A DNA stretch of 64,000 bases from Cellulomonas sp. Root485 (lineage in GTDB: Bacteria; Actinomycetota; Actinomycetes; Actinomycetales; Cellulomonadaceae). A program made the position numbers and the translations under genes. This document shows, piece by piece, positions 24,948 through 33,659 of this stretch; position 1 is the first letter of the stretch; each line of letters begins with the position of its first letter. The stretch lies in NCBI RefSeq assembly GCF_001426705.1, contig NZ_LMFC01000001.1:651-64650 (forward strand), in the 5' to 3' direction. The notes below the pieces were generated by a model that did no database searches, had not been told where the DNA came from, and saw only the letters and a program-made list of their open reading frames with translations.

Positions 24948-26060
24948 TCAGTACCTGATCCTCGGGTCGACGAGCGCGGCGATGACGTCGACGATGAAGT
25001 TCGTCAGCGCCACCACCACGGCGAGCAGGACGACGATGCCCTGCACGGCGACGAAGTCGCGGGCCAGCAGGTACTGGACCAGCTGGAAGCCGAGGCCCTT
25101 CCACTCGAAGGTCTTCTCGGTCAGGACGGCGCCGGACAGCAGCAGCGCGACCTGGAGGCCGATCACGGTGATGATCGGGACGAGCGCGGGGCGCCACGCG
25201 TGCTGGCGCAGCAGCCGGCGCTCGTTGACGCCGCGCGAGCGGGCCGCCTCGACGTACCCCGTCGACAGCGTGCCGATGACGTTGGTGCGGACCAGGCGCA
25301 GGAAGATGCCGCCGGTCAGGAGCCCGAGCGCGAGCGCGGGCAGGATCGCGTGCTCGAGCACGTCGAGGACCACGGACGGGTCTCCGGTGCTGATCGCGTC
25401 GATGAGGAAGATGCCGGTGTCGGACCCGTTGCGCTGGATCTCGATCTGCGCGTCGGTGGACGCGCGCCCCGCGACCGGGAGCCAGCCCAGCCAGACGGAG
25501 AAGATGAGCTTGAGCAGGATGCCGGCGAAGAACACGGGCGTCGCGTAGGCCAGGATCCCGGAGATGCGCAGCGATGCGTCGACGCCCTTGTCGCGGCGGG
25601 CGGCGGCGATGCGGCCCAGCGGGATGCCGACCAGGAGCGCGACGAGCAGCGCGTAGAACGCGAGCTCCAGAGTCGCGGTCCCGTACGTCAGGACGACCTC
25701 GGTGACCGGGCGGTTGTCGGAGATCGTGGTGCCGAAGTCCCCGCGGAAGACGTTGCCCAGGTACTCGACGTACTGCACGAGGATCGGCCGGTCGTAGCCG
25801 GCCTCGTGGATCCGCTCCTGCAGCTGGTCGTGCGTCAGCCGCCCGCCCAGCGAGGCGGTGATCGGGTCGCCGGTCGCGCGCATGAGGACGAAGACGGTGG
25901 TGACCAGGATGAAGATCGTCGGGAAGATCAGCAGGAACCGCACCAGCAGGTAGCTGCCGAGGTGTCCCCCCGATCGCCTGCTCTTCGCGGCCGGGGTCGC
26001 CGGCGTGGTGGGCCCCGGGGGCGCGACGCCGACGGGCGCTCCGGTGGTGGTGGAGGTCAT
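24948..26060 (-). CDS. Peptide-type ABC transporter permease, DppB-like
   Basis: 370 residues. The N-terminal 35 residues are Pro/Gly-rich, followed by the DppB pattern (SYLLVRFLLIFPTIFILVTTVFVLMR), GDPITASLGG, YLGNVFRGDFGTTISDNRPV, and the EAA loop YVEAARSRGVNERRLLRQHAWRPAL. About six helices. It pairs with the DppC-like permease to import peptides or oligosaccharides bound by the lipoprotein encoded upstream. Confidence 0.92.
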   Translation of the reverse strand: MTSTTTGAPVGVAPPGPTTPATPAAKSRRSGGHLGSYLLVRFLLIFPTIFILVTTVFVLMRATGDPITASLGGRLTHDQLQERIHEAGYDRPILVQYVEYLGNVFRGDFGTTISDNRPVTEVVLTYGTATLELAFYALLVALLVGIPLGRIAAARRDKGVDASLRISGILAYATPVFFAGILLKLIFSVWLGWLPVAGRASTDAQIEIQRNGSDTGIFLIDAISTGDPSVVLDVLEHAILPALALGLLTGGIFLRLVRTNVIGTLSTGYVEAARSRGVNERRLLRQHAWRPALVPIITVIGLQVALLLSGAVLTEKTFEWKGLGFQLVQYLLARDFVAVQGIVVLLAVVVALTNFIVDVIAALVDPRIRY

Positions 26061-26105
26061 GGGTTCCTGCCTTGTCGAAGACGTGCCGTACGGACGTGCC
26101 GGACG

Positions 26106-26140
26106 GCCCCGCCCCCCGAGTGTGGCGGGGGACGGGACCG
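26106..26140 (-). terminator. Hairpin between the binding-protein and permease genes
   Basis: A GC-rich stem with a one-base bulge (CCCGCCCCC on the left, GGGGGACGGG on the right) fills the 96-base gap after the binding-protein stop. Such intra-operon hairpins commonly stabilise or attenuate so that the binding protein is made in excess of the membrane parts. Confidence 0.5.
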
Positions 26141-26156
26141 TCGGCCTGCTGAAGGA

Positions 26157-27803
26157 TCAGCCGTTCGCGAGCGCGCCGTAGCGGAACTTGAACGAGGCGT
26201 CGAGGGTGTCCTCGGTGCCCGTCACGTCCTTGCCGACGACGGCCACCTGAGCACCCTGGAGGTACGGGACGGTGGACAGGTCCGCTGCCACCTTGTCCTG
26301 GATCTCCTCGATGAGCGCGGTGCGGGCGTCGGCGTCCGTCGTCGTCGCCTGCTCCAGGATGAGGTCGTTGACCTCGGGGTTGTCGTAGTGGTTCGACAGG
26401 AAGTTCTCCTTGAGGAAGAACGGCGTCAGGTAGTTGTCGGCGTCCGAGTAGTCCGGGAACCAGCCGAGCTGGTACGACGGGTAGACGTCGGCGGTGCGGT
26501 CCTTGGAGTACTGCACCCACTCGGTGGTCTGCAGGTCGACCGCGAACAGGCCGTCCTTCTCCAGCTGGTCCTTGATCAGCGCGTACTCGTCGGCCGACGA
26601 CGGACCGTAGTGGTCGTTCGAGTACTGGAGGCTGAGCGCGACCGGGACGGTGACGCCGGCTGCCTCGAGCGTGGCCTTGGCCTTGTCGGCGTCGGGGCCG
26701 CCGTTGCCGTCGCCGTACAGGCTCTTCAGCGACTCGGTGGCACCGGTCAGGCCGTCCGGCACGTAGGAGTACAGGGGCGTGTAGGTGCCCTTGTAGACCT
26801 GCTCCGACAGCGGCGCGCGGTCGATCAGGTCGGCGACCGCCTGGCGGACCGCGAGGGCCTTCGCCGGGTCGGCGCCGTCGGCCTTGGTGCCGTACGGCTG
26901 CGTGTCGAAGTTGAACGTGATGTAGCGGATCTCACCGCCGGGACCGTCGACGACCTTGACGGCGTCGTTCGTCGCCAGGTCCGCGATGTCCGTGGCCGAG
27001 AGGCTGCGGAACGCCACGTCGATGTTGCCCTCCTGGATGTCCAGCTTGAGGTTCGACGAGTCGGCGTAGTACTTGACGTTGACCTCGGCGGTCTCGGCCG
27101 GGGGCAGGACACCCGCGTAGTCCGCGTAGGCCTCGTACGAGATGAGCTCGTTGAACGCGTAGCTCGTGATCGTGTACTGGCCGGCGAACGCGTTGCCGTC
27201 GACGATCTCGTTGTCCGGCGTCAGCGCGTCGGCGGAGAAGACCTCGTCGTCGACGATCGGGCCGGCCGGGCTGGACAGGATCTGCGGGAAGATCTGGTCG
27301 TTCTCCGACTTCAGGTGGAAGACCACCGTGGTGTCGTCGACCGCGTCCACGCTGTCCAGGTTGTAGAGCAGCGAGGACGGACCGTTCTCGTCGGCGATCG
27401 CGAGCTGGCGGTCGAACGAGAACTTCACGTCCGCGGACGTCAGGTCGTTGCCGTTGGCCCACTTCAGGTCCGGCTTGAGCGTGACGGTGTACTCGGTCGG
27501 CGCCGTGAACTCCGCGGACTCCGCGATGTCCGGCTCGACGTCCGGGCTGCCGTACGGGGTGTTCATGAGGAACGGGAACACCTGGTTCATGACAGCGAAC
27601 GAGCCGTTGTCGTACGAGCCGGCCGGGTCGAGGGTCGTGACCTTGTCGGTGGTGCCGATGGTCAGGGCGCCTCCGGCGGAGGTGCCGCCGTCGCCGCCCT
27701 CGTCGTCGTTGCCGCCCGAGCAGGCGGTCAGGACGAGAGCGGTCGCTGCGAGACCGGCGGTCGCCGCGAGGACGCGGCGACGGTGTGGTGCGAGGGAGGA
27801 CAT
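26157..27803 (-). CDS. Peptide-type ABC transporter substrate-binding lipoprotein (family 5)
   Basis: 548 residues. Signal with lipobox LTAC (Cys28), then a Gly/Asp-rich linker. The family 5 solute-binding pattern is clear: TIGTTDKVTTLDPAGSYDNGSFAVMNQVFPFL, LKPDLKWANGNDLTSADVKFSFDR, IEIQRN-type absent but YITFNFDTQPYG and AVRQAVADLIDR present. It captures the substrate outside the membrane. Substrate (peptide or oligosaccharide) cannot be told; in this plant-polymer setting sugars are possible. First gene of the operon. Confidence 0.93.
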   Translation of the reverse strand: MSSLAPHRRRVLAATAGLAATALVLTACSGGNDDEGGDGGTSAGGALTIGTTDKVTTLDPAGSYDNGSFAVMNQVFPFLMNTPYGSPDVEPDIAESAEFTAPTEYTVTLKPDLKWANGNDLTSADVKFSFDRQLAIADENGPSSLLYNLDSVDAVDDTTVVFHLKSENDQIFPQILSSPAGPIVDDEVFSADALTPDNEIVDGNAFAGQYTITSYAFNELISYEAYADYAGVLPPAETAEVNVKYYADSSNLKLDIQEGNIDVAFRSLSATDIADLATNDAVKVVDGPGGEIRYITFNFDTQPYGTKADGADPAKALAVRQAVADLIDRAPLSEQVYKGTYTPLYSYVPDGLTGATESLKSLYGDGNGGPDADKAKATLEAAGVTVPVALSLQYSNDHYGPSSADEYALIKDQLEKDGLFAVDLQTTEWVQYSKDRTADVYPSYQLGWFPDYSDADNYLTPFFLKENFLSNHYDNPEVNDLILEQATTTDADARTALIEEIQDKVAADLSTVPYLQGAQVAVVGKDVTGTEDTLDASFKFRYGALANG

Positions 27804-28158
27804 GCGCTACCTCTTCTGTCAGGGCCGCGGGCGCGCGTCAACACGGACCCGTCGGCTGTTTCTCAGTGGGCTATGGGTAGCACACAGATGTGTCAGGCAT
27901 CACGAGGGTCTTACCGGTAAGTAACATCCACATCTCGGGATGGTCACGATCGGTCGGAGATTTCCCGGGGGACGCCGTCGTCGTCGGTCGACGGCACGCG
28001 CACCGCATGGCCCAGGAGCTGGCCCGGCACGCCGAGCAGGATGCCGGCGGTGAACCCGAGCTCCAGTCCGCCATGGTGTGGCGAGCTCCCGTTCGTCGTC
28101 GGCTACGTTGGCGGGTGGTCTGGTCAGGGGGCCGGAACAGCGCACACGAGGAGATGAC
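27804..28158. other. Divergent regulatory region between the ABC operon and the epimerase gene
   Basis: The 355 bases between the binding-protein gene and the epimerase gene hold no convincing gene. A minus-strand frame reading GLELGFTAGILLGVPGQLLGH over about 27950-28075 has no start codon. The region contains a perfect 12-base palindrome (27910-27921) and a shorter inverted repeat ACACA-GA-TGTGT (27882-27893), both on the ABC operon side. Confidence 0.5.
27910..27921 (-). promoter_or_regulatory. Palindrome CTTACCGGTAAG, candidate operator of the ABC operon
   Basis: A perfect 12-base palindrome about 107-118 bases upstream of the binding-protein start. Its position fits an operator for a dimeric repressor. 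No regulator gene lies next to it. Confidence 0.4.
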
Positions 28159-29079
28159 ATGACCGGCACGCCACCGTCCGGGCGGCAGTACCGCATCATG
28201 GCCGGCGACCACGAGGCGGTCGTCACGCAGGTGGGGGGCGGGCTGCGCGAGTGCACCCTCGGCGGGCGGCCCGTGCTGGACGGCTTCGCGGAGTCCGAGC
28301 GTGCGCCCGACGGCCGGGGACAGGTGCTCGCGCCGTTCCCGAACCGGATCGCGGACGGCCGGTACACCTTCGGCGGCCGCACGTGCCAGGTCGCGATGGA
28401 CGAGCCGGAGCGCGGCAACGCCATCCACGGAATGGTCCGCTGGCTGGACTGGGCCGAGGTGTCCTTCACCGAGAGCGACGTCGTGCTCGCGTGCGTGCTG
28501 CGCCCGCAGCCCGGGTACGCCTGGGAGCTGACCCTGCAGGTCGGGTACCACCTCTCCGCCGACGGGCTGACGGTCGCGTCGTCGGCGACGAACACGGGCA
28601 TCGAGCCCGCCCCGTTCGGCATGGGGTTCCACCCGTACCTCGGCCTCGGGGCCCCCGTCGAGGGCCTGGACCTGCTGGTGCCCGCCGGCACCCACTCCCC
28701 GGTGCCGGCCGACCGCGACGAACGACCCGTGCCGGTCGACGTGACCGGCGGACCGCTCGACTTCCGCTCCTCGCGTGCCGTGGGGTCCACGGTGCTCGAC
28801 ACCGTGTTCGGCGACCTCGCCCGGGGTGCCGACGGGCGCGCCGTCGTCCACCTGACCGACCCGGCGAGCACCCAGGGCGTGCGGCTGTGGGTCGACGAGG
28901 CCTTCCCGTACCTCATGGTCTACTCGGCCGACGGAGTCCTTCCGGCCGAGCGGCAACGGCAGTCCCTGGCCGTCGAGCCGATGACCTGCCCACCCCATGC
29001 GTTCCGGTCCGGCGCGGACCTGATCACGCTCGTCCCCGGGGAGACCTGGACCGGGACGTGGGGGCTGGCGGCAGGGTGA
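28159..29079 (+). CDS. Aldose 1-epimerase family protein
   Basis: 306 residues from the ATG at 28159, set by GAGGAG (28149-28154). Beta-sandwich galactose mutarotase-like fold: LAPFPNRIADGRYTFGG, ERGNAIHGMVR (catalytic His region), GFHPYLGL (second His), and the C-terminal FPYLMVYSADG and AVEPMTCPPHAFRSG with the catalytic Glu. It interconverts sugar anomers (galactose, glucose or related). Ends at a terminator shared with the GH51 gene. Confidence 0.9.
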   Translation: MTGTPPSGRQYRIMAGDHEAVVTQVGGGLRECTLGGRPVLDGFAESERAPDGRGQVLAPFPNRIADGRYTFGGRTCQVAMDEPERGNAIHGMVRWLDWAEVSFTESDVVLACVLRPQPGYAWELTLQVGYHLSADGLTVASSATNTGIEPAPFGMGFHPYLGLGAPVEGLDLLVPAGTHSPVPADRDERPVPVDVTGGPLDFRSSRAVGSTVLDTVFGDLARGADGRAVVHLTDPASTQGVRLWVDEAFPYLMVYSADGVLPAERQRQSLAVEPMTCPPHAFRSGADLITLVPGETWTGTWGLAAG

Positions 29080-29087
29080 CGTGCGAC

Positions 29088-29119
29088 GGGGGCGGCCGGT
29101 GAGGGGTCCGGCCGCCCCC
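29088..29119. terminator. Bidirectional terminator between epimerase and GH51 genes
   Basis: A perfect 12-bp stem (29088-29099 with 29108-29119) with an 8-base loop sits between two convergent genes. Confidence 0.85.
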
Positions 29120-29124
29120 GCCCG

Positions 29125-32100
29125 TCAGGGCAGGACGACCAGCACCCTGCGGTCGGCGGACGCCTGGACCGTCGGCGACCCCGCGTACGTCGTCTCGACC
29201 ACGTAGATCCCGGTGGCCAGCCGAGGCAGCCGGAGCCGGGCGACCGAGTCCTTCTTCGGGCCGGGCGTCAGGGTGCCGGTGACCTGCGCGACGACCGGGC
29301 CGTCGCCGTGCACCCGGGCCCGGCGGACCGTCGTGGTCACCTCACCGGTGGGTGCGGCACCCTGCTGGGCCTTGACCGTGGCGACGACCGTGGCCTGCGT
29401 GGTGCGTCGGACGACGTGCGGCTCGATCGTCACCGACGTCGTCGAGCGGACGGCGTTCGCGGCGGGGACGGTGGTGCTCGTCGTCGCGCCCACGTTGCCG
29501 ACCTCGTCGACCGCCCGGTGCTCGACCGTGGTGGCCGCGGCACCGAGCTGCACCGGTGCGGTGTAGGTCGTCCACGACCCGGCGCCGACCCGGTACTCGA
29601 TCCGATCGACCCCCGAACCCTGGTCGGTCCCGGTGAGCGTCACGCGCCGCTGGGCATCCACGCTCGCGGACGTCGCCGGCGCGATCGCGTCCAGCCGGAA
29701 CGTGGCCGACCGGACGTCCGACACGTTCCCGGCGGCGTCCGTCGCGCGGACTGCGACGGTGTGCTCGCCGTGGCCGTCGACCTGCACGGAGGCGGTCGGC
29801 GTCCACGAACCGCCGTCGACCGACATCTCGAGCGAGACGCCCGCCCGGTCGTCGGACGCCGTGGCCACGACGGTCGCCGGGGCCTTGCGCCAGTCGCCGA
29901 CCGGGTCGGGGGTGACCAGGAGGGAGTCGACCGTCGGGGCCGTCGTGTCCTTCGGCACGGTGTGCAGCGTCAGGAACGTCACCGAGTAGGGCGGGAGGTC
30001 GTACGTGAACGACGACGACAGGCCGCCGAGCTCGCGGGTGACCGGCTCGACCGTGCTCGGAGCGGTCTTGGTGTTGGTGGCGCCGGGCGGCGCGACGATC
30101 TCGGTGACCGAGCCCGTCGGAGCGATCTCCGCGTCGGAGACCTCCACCTGGGTGCGCTGCGTGACGGCGGAGACGTTGACGACCTTGGCGACGATGTCGC
30201 CGCTGTCCTCGTCGCGGGTGACCACCTGGAAGACGTCCGCGGCGGGCGCCGGGTCGTCGTAGGACATCTGCAGCACGCCGTCGAGGTACAGGTCGATGTG
30301 CCGGTCGGTGACGACGACCTTGACCCGGTACGTCTGGCCGGTCGCGATGCTGTGGCCCTCGACCGCCTTCACCTCACCGGCACCGCCGCCGTCGGCCTTC
30401 TGCAGCGCCTGGCGGGTGTTGTTCCAGCCACCCAGGTTCCACCAGAAGAAGTCGCTCGGCCCGCCCGCGGCGAAGCCCACGAGGAAGCCCTCGGACCCCG
30501 CCGTCTTGCGGGCGTCGAGCTCGAGCGTGTAGTTGCTCCAGTCCTGCTCGTAGGTGCCCGTCGGGATGCTGCGGGCGTCGGTGACGGTGGTGCTGGACTG
30601 CACGTACTCGCCGTCCACCACGGACCAGTCGCCCGTCTGCGGCGACCAGGCGGACGCGTCGGCGAAGTCCTCGTCGAACAGGACCTCACCGCCGTCGTTC
30701 CCGGTCACCCTGACGTTGTCGTACGCGGCCGAGGTGGCCCACGTGGACAGGAACACGCCGCCGTCCAGAGGCTGCGGCTCCACCGACGGGGTGGTCAGGA
30801 CGCTGGGCACCACCTGGTCGCCGACGTTGTTCGAGAACAGGTGCTGGACCCAGTAGTTGGCGCTGGACCAGGACTCGTCGTTGTCGAACCAGATGGCGTC
30901 CGGCGACCACTGCACGTACGACTCGTTGGCCAGCAGGGGCGCGTACGACGCGAGCTCGACCAGGTCGCCGTTGCGCTCCAGGCCTGTCATGTACGCGGCC
31001 TCGGTCAGACCGTTCCACCACGTGTTGCCGCGCGAGGCGTACTCACCGAGGAAGACGTGCGGACCCTCGCGGTCGTAGGTGTCGTAGCGCTCCGTGTTGG
31101 CCAGGAACCAGCTCGGGTCGTTGTAGTAGTGCTCGTCGACCAGGTCCACGTCCTGCTCACGGTTGAACTCCCACAGGGCGTCGAACCGTGCGCCGGTGTC
31201 GTCCGGACCAGAGTTGGAGATGATCTTGATGTCCGGGTACCTCGCCACGATCGCGTCGCGGAACGTCGGGAAGTTGGCCTCGAACGTGGGGGTGTTCTCC
31301 TCGTTGCCGAGCCCGATGTACGGCAGCTCGAACGGCTCCGGGTGACCCAGCGCGGCACGCTTCGCGCCCCACGTCGTGGACACGTCGCCCGTCGTGAACT
31401 CGATGAGGTCGAGCGTGTCCTGCACCCACCGGTCGATCATCGCCGGGTCGGTCAGCTCGGGGATGCTGCTCCCGCAGCCGTTGGCGCCGACCGACAGCAC
31501 GGGCAGCGGGACGGACCCGAGGTCCTCGGCCAGCTCCATGTACTCCAGGTAGCCGATGCCGTACGACTGGTTGTAGCCCCAGAAGTTCCAGTTGGTGGCG
31601 CGCTCCTCCACCGGGCCGATGGTCTCCTTCCACTGGTACGTGCGGCGCCGGTCGGTGTACCCGGACTCCTCGTACGAGCGGAACGTGCCGACGTTGGTCA
31701 CGCAGCCGCCGGGGAAGCGCAGGAAGGACGGGTCCAGCGCCGCGATCTTCTCGGCGAGGTCCTTGCGCAGCGGGGACTTCCCGTTGACCGGGCCGACCCA
31801 CGTGTCCTGCGGGAACAGCGACACCTGGTCCAGGTGGAGCGTGGACGCCGCACCGGCGAGCACGACGAACCGACCGGAGTCGGTGGTCGCGCTCGCGGTC
31901 AGCGTGACCTCGTACCTCGTCCAGACGTCCGATCCGTCGACGTCGACGGCACCCGACGCGACAGTCTCCGTGCCGTTCTCGACGGCCAGGGTCAGGGTCT
32001 GCGGCGTGGTGGTGCGCACCCAGACGCTCGCGTCGTAGGACGCGCCGTCCTTGACCGCGACACCCGAGCTGTAGCTCGCGTTGCGCAGCCCGTCGCCCGC

Positions 32101-33504
32101 CGCGTCCGCCACGAGGACCGCCCGGTTGCGGTTGGTGGCGTTGAGCCGGCCCGCGTCGTCGACGACCGAGACGGTGGTGCCCGCGCCGCTGCGGTCCAGG
32201 ACGTCCCACCCGGTCAGGCCGGTGAACGAGCCGTTGTCGGAGGTGTTGAACTCGAACGAGCGGTTCCGCACCAGCTCGGCGTAGAGGCCGCCGTCCGCGG
32301 CGTAGTTGATGTCCTCGTAGAAGATCCCGTACAGCCGGTCGGAGATCTCGGCGTCGGTCCCGTCGCCGTCGATCTCGATGGTCGTACCCTCGCCCAGCGT
32401 GAACGGCTCGAGCACGAACCCGGCGGCCGCCCCGGGGTCGCCCAGGACGAGCGCACCGTCGACGATGCCCACCGCCTTTGAGCCGTCCTGCGACGTGACG
32501 TGCAGCTTGCCGCCGCCCGCCTCGGTGAGGCGGAGCACCGTGGGCTCGTCACCCAGCGCGAGCCGGCCGTCGGGCAGCACGGTGACGGAGCGGTCACCGG
32601 CGGTGAGCGTCAGACCGTCGGCGACCTCGGTCGCCTCGAGCACGAACGCGTCGCCCGGCCGCTGCTGGACGACGACGAGGGCGTCGTCCGCACCGGTGGT
32701 CAGGTGCGGGGCGGTCCCCGGCGCGCGCAGGGTGAACGGCCCGTCGGGAACCACGTCCTCGCCCGGCGACGCCACGAGCGCGACGTCGTCGAAGACCGCC
32801 GGGAACGTCGTGCCGTCCTGCGCCCCCAGCGCGTAGAGGCCGACGTGCTCGATGGGGAACGTGACCTCGACGGAGCTCACGTCGACCCAGGCGGAGGTGG
32901 GCTCGTCCCAGCGCGCGGTGGTGACCGTGCTGCCCGTGCGGGTCAGCCGCAGGGTCTCGGCGCTCGACCCGGGCCGGTCCTCGAAGTGGTCGGCGGCGAA
33001 GATCGCCGCGGTCTCGATGTCGGTCTCGATGGCGACCCCGGACGGCGTGAGCCCTCCGACGAACGTCAGGCCGGAGCGCACGTAGTTGTCGAGGTCCTGG
33101 TACGCGATGAGGCCCGCGCCCTGGAACGTCTTCGCGACCGGTGCCTGCACGCTCACCGAGATCGAGAAGTCGCCGTCAGGGATGTCGAGCGTCATGACGT
33201 TGCGCGCCGAGTTGTTGCCCTGCCACGTGTCGCCCGGCAGCGCGGTCAGCGTCAGCGCTCCGGGGGTGGTGGTCAGGGACCTGGCGGTCGGCTCGTCGTT
33301 GACTGCCGTCCAGCGCGGGTCGAGCGTCGCTGCGTCGAACGCGTCGGTCCACGCGCCGTCGGGCACAGGCGGAGCGGCGCTGGCCGGGGCCACGACGGTC
33401 GCGCCCAGCGGCACGACGAGGGCCACCGCGAGCGCGGCACGAAGGCCGAGCCGACGGCGGTGCGGACGGGTCCTGCTGGTCTGTCGCGACAGTGCGACGG
33501 GCAT
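29125..33504 (-). CDS. Secreted multidomain GH51 alpha-L-arabinofuranosidase
   Basis: 1459 residues. The start is the ATG at 33504 with GGGGAGG upstream; the frame stays open much further but without coding character. Signal peptide 1-44 (ending PASA-APP). About 45-195 is a concanavalin-like sandwich, followed by a linking domain. From about 325 the GH51 core begins (ISDRLYGIFYEDINYAADGGLYAELVRNRSFE), with an inserted CBM-like sandwich, LRFPGGCVTN, acid/base Glu735 in GLGNEENTP and nucleophile Glu821 in VFLGEYAS. A second concanavalin-like domain (about 930-1100) sits inside the GH51 beta-sandwich. The C terminus has Ig-like repeats (TAPTVDSLLV, DAAGNVSDVR). It releases arabinose from arabinan or arabinoxylan outside the cell. 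Confidence 0.92.
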   Translation of the reverse strand: MPVALSRQTSRTRPHRRRLGLRAALAVALVVPLGATVVAPASAAPPVPDGAWTDAFDAATLDPRWTAVNDEPTARSLTTTPGALTLTALPGDTWQGNNSARNVMTLDIPDGDFSISVSVQAPVAKTFQGAGLIAYQDLDNYVRSGLTFVGGLTPSGVAIETDIETAAIFAADHFEDRPGSSAETLRLTRTGSTVTTARWDEPTSAWVDVSSVEVTFPIEHVGLYALGAQDGTTFPAVFDDVALVASPGEDVVPDGPFTLRAPGTAPHLTTGADDALVVVQQRPGDAFVLEATEVADGLTLTAGDRSVTVLPDGRLALGDEPTVLRLTEAGGGKLHVTSQDGSKAVGIVDGALVLGDPGAAAGFVLEPFTLGEGTTIEIDGDGTDAEISDRLYGIFYEDINYAADGGLYAELVRNRSFEFNTSDNGSFTGLTGWDVLDRSGAGTTVSVVDDAGRLNATNRNRAVLVADAAGDGLRNASYSSGVAVKDGASYDASVWVRTTTPQTLTLAVENGTETVASGAVDVDGSDVWTRYEVTLTASATTDSGRFVVLAGAASTLHLDQVSLFPQDTWVGPVNGKSPLRKDLAEKIAALDPSFLRFPGGCVTNVGTFRSYEESGYTDRRRTYQWKETIGPVEERATNWNFWGYNQSYGIGYLEYMELAEDLGSVPLPVLSVGANGCGSSIPELTDPAMIDRWVQDTLDLIEFTTGDVSTTWGAKRAALGHPEPFELPYIGLGNEENTPTFEANFPTFRDAIVARYPDIKIISNSGPDDTGARFDALWEFNREQDVDLVDEHYYNDPSWFLANTERYDTYDREGPHVFLGEYASRGNTWWNGLTEAAYMTGLERNGDLVELASYAPLLANESYVQWSPDAIWFDNDESWSSANYWVQHLFSNNVGDQVVPSVLTTPSVEPQPLDGGVFLSTWATSAAYDNVRVTGNDGGEVLFDEDFADASAWSPQTGDWSVVDGEYVQSSTTVTDARSIPTGTYEQDWSNYTLELDARKTAGSEGFLVGFAAGGPSDFFWWNLGGWNNTRQALQKADGGGAGEVKAVEGHSIATGQTYRVKVVVTDRHIDLYLDGVLQMSYDDPAPAADVFQVVTRDEDSGDIVAKVVNVSAVTQRTQVEVSDAEIAPTGSVTEIVAPPGATNTKTAPSTVEPVTRELGGLSSSFTYDLPPYSVTFLTLHTVPKDTTAPTVDSLLVTPDPVGDWRKAPATVVATASDDRAGVSLEMSVDGGSWTPTASVQVDGHGEHTVAVRATDAAGNVSDVRSATFRLDAIAPATSASVDAQRRVTLTGTDQGSGVDRIEYRVGAGSWTTYTAPVQLGAAATTVEHRAVDEVGNVGATTSTTVPAANAVRSTTSVTIEPHVVRRTTQATVVATVKAQQGAAPTGEVTTTVRRARVHGDGPVVAQVTGTLTPGPKKDSVARLRLPRLATGIYVVETTYAGSPTVQASADRRVLVVLP

Positions 33505-33562
33505 GGCTGCCTCCCCTGCGCGCACGTCGTCGTGCGCCTCGTCCTGGACACCGTCACGCCCG

Positions 33563-33578
33563 ATGTGAGCGCTAACAT
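33563..33578 (-). promoter_or_regulatory. LacI-type operator upstream of the GH51 gene
   Basis: ATGTGAGCGCTAACAT is a 16-base palindrome with one mismatched pair and the AGCGCT centre typical of LacI-family operators of sugar genes in actinobacteria. It lies 59-74 bases upstream of the GH51 start, so repression by a sugar-responsive LacI protein is likely. No such regulator is encoded in the window. Confidence 0.65.
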
Positions 33579-33624
33579 CCCGGTGTCCGACGACCATAGG
33601 GGGAGCCTGCAATGTCCGGCAAGG

Positions 33625-33640
33625 GTTGTTTACAACGTTT
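33625..33640 (-). promoter_or_regulatory. GTTGT-TT-ACAAC palindrome with repeated GTTTAC
   Basis: A perfect palindrome at 33625-33636 is fused to AACGTT (33635-33640 region), giving two copies of GTTTAC three bases apart. It is an unusually AT-rich island in this genome, 121-136 bases upstream of the GH51 gene and beside the DUF808 3' end; it probably forms part of the GH51 promoter or a second operator. Confidence 0.4.
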
Positions 33641-33659
33641 ACCGAAACTGCCCGGACGG

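Noticed and set aside
24771-27920. A 1049-codon open frame on the plus strand across the peptide ABC operon
   Set aside because: It lies opposite four well-supported genes and its translation is Arg/Asp/Val/Gln low-complexity. Long antisense frames are expected where third positions are nearly all G or C.
27950-28080. A minus-strand frame reading GLELGFTAGILLGVPGQLLGH
   Set aside because: The sequence looks like a membrane helix and stops cleanly, but no ATG, GTG or TTG lies between an upstream stop and the helix, so no gene can be supported.
29308-32481. A 1057-codon open frame on the plus strand opposite the GH51 gene
   Set aside because: It is the antisense shadow of a gene with visible catalytic motifs and a signal peptide; no ribosome site and no domain pattern.
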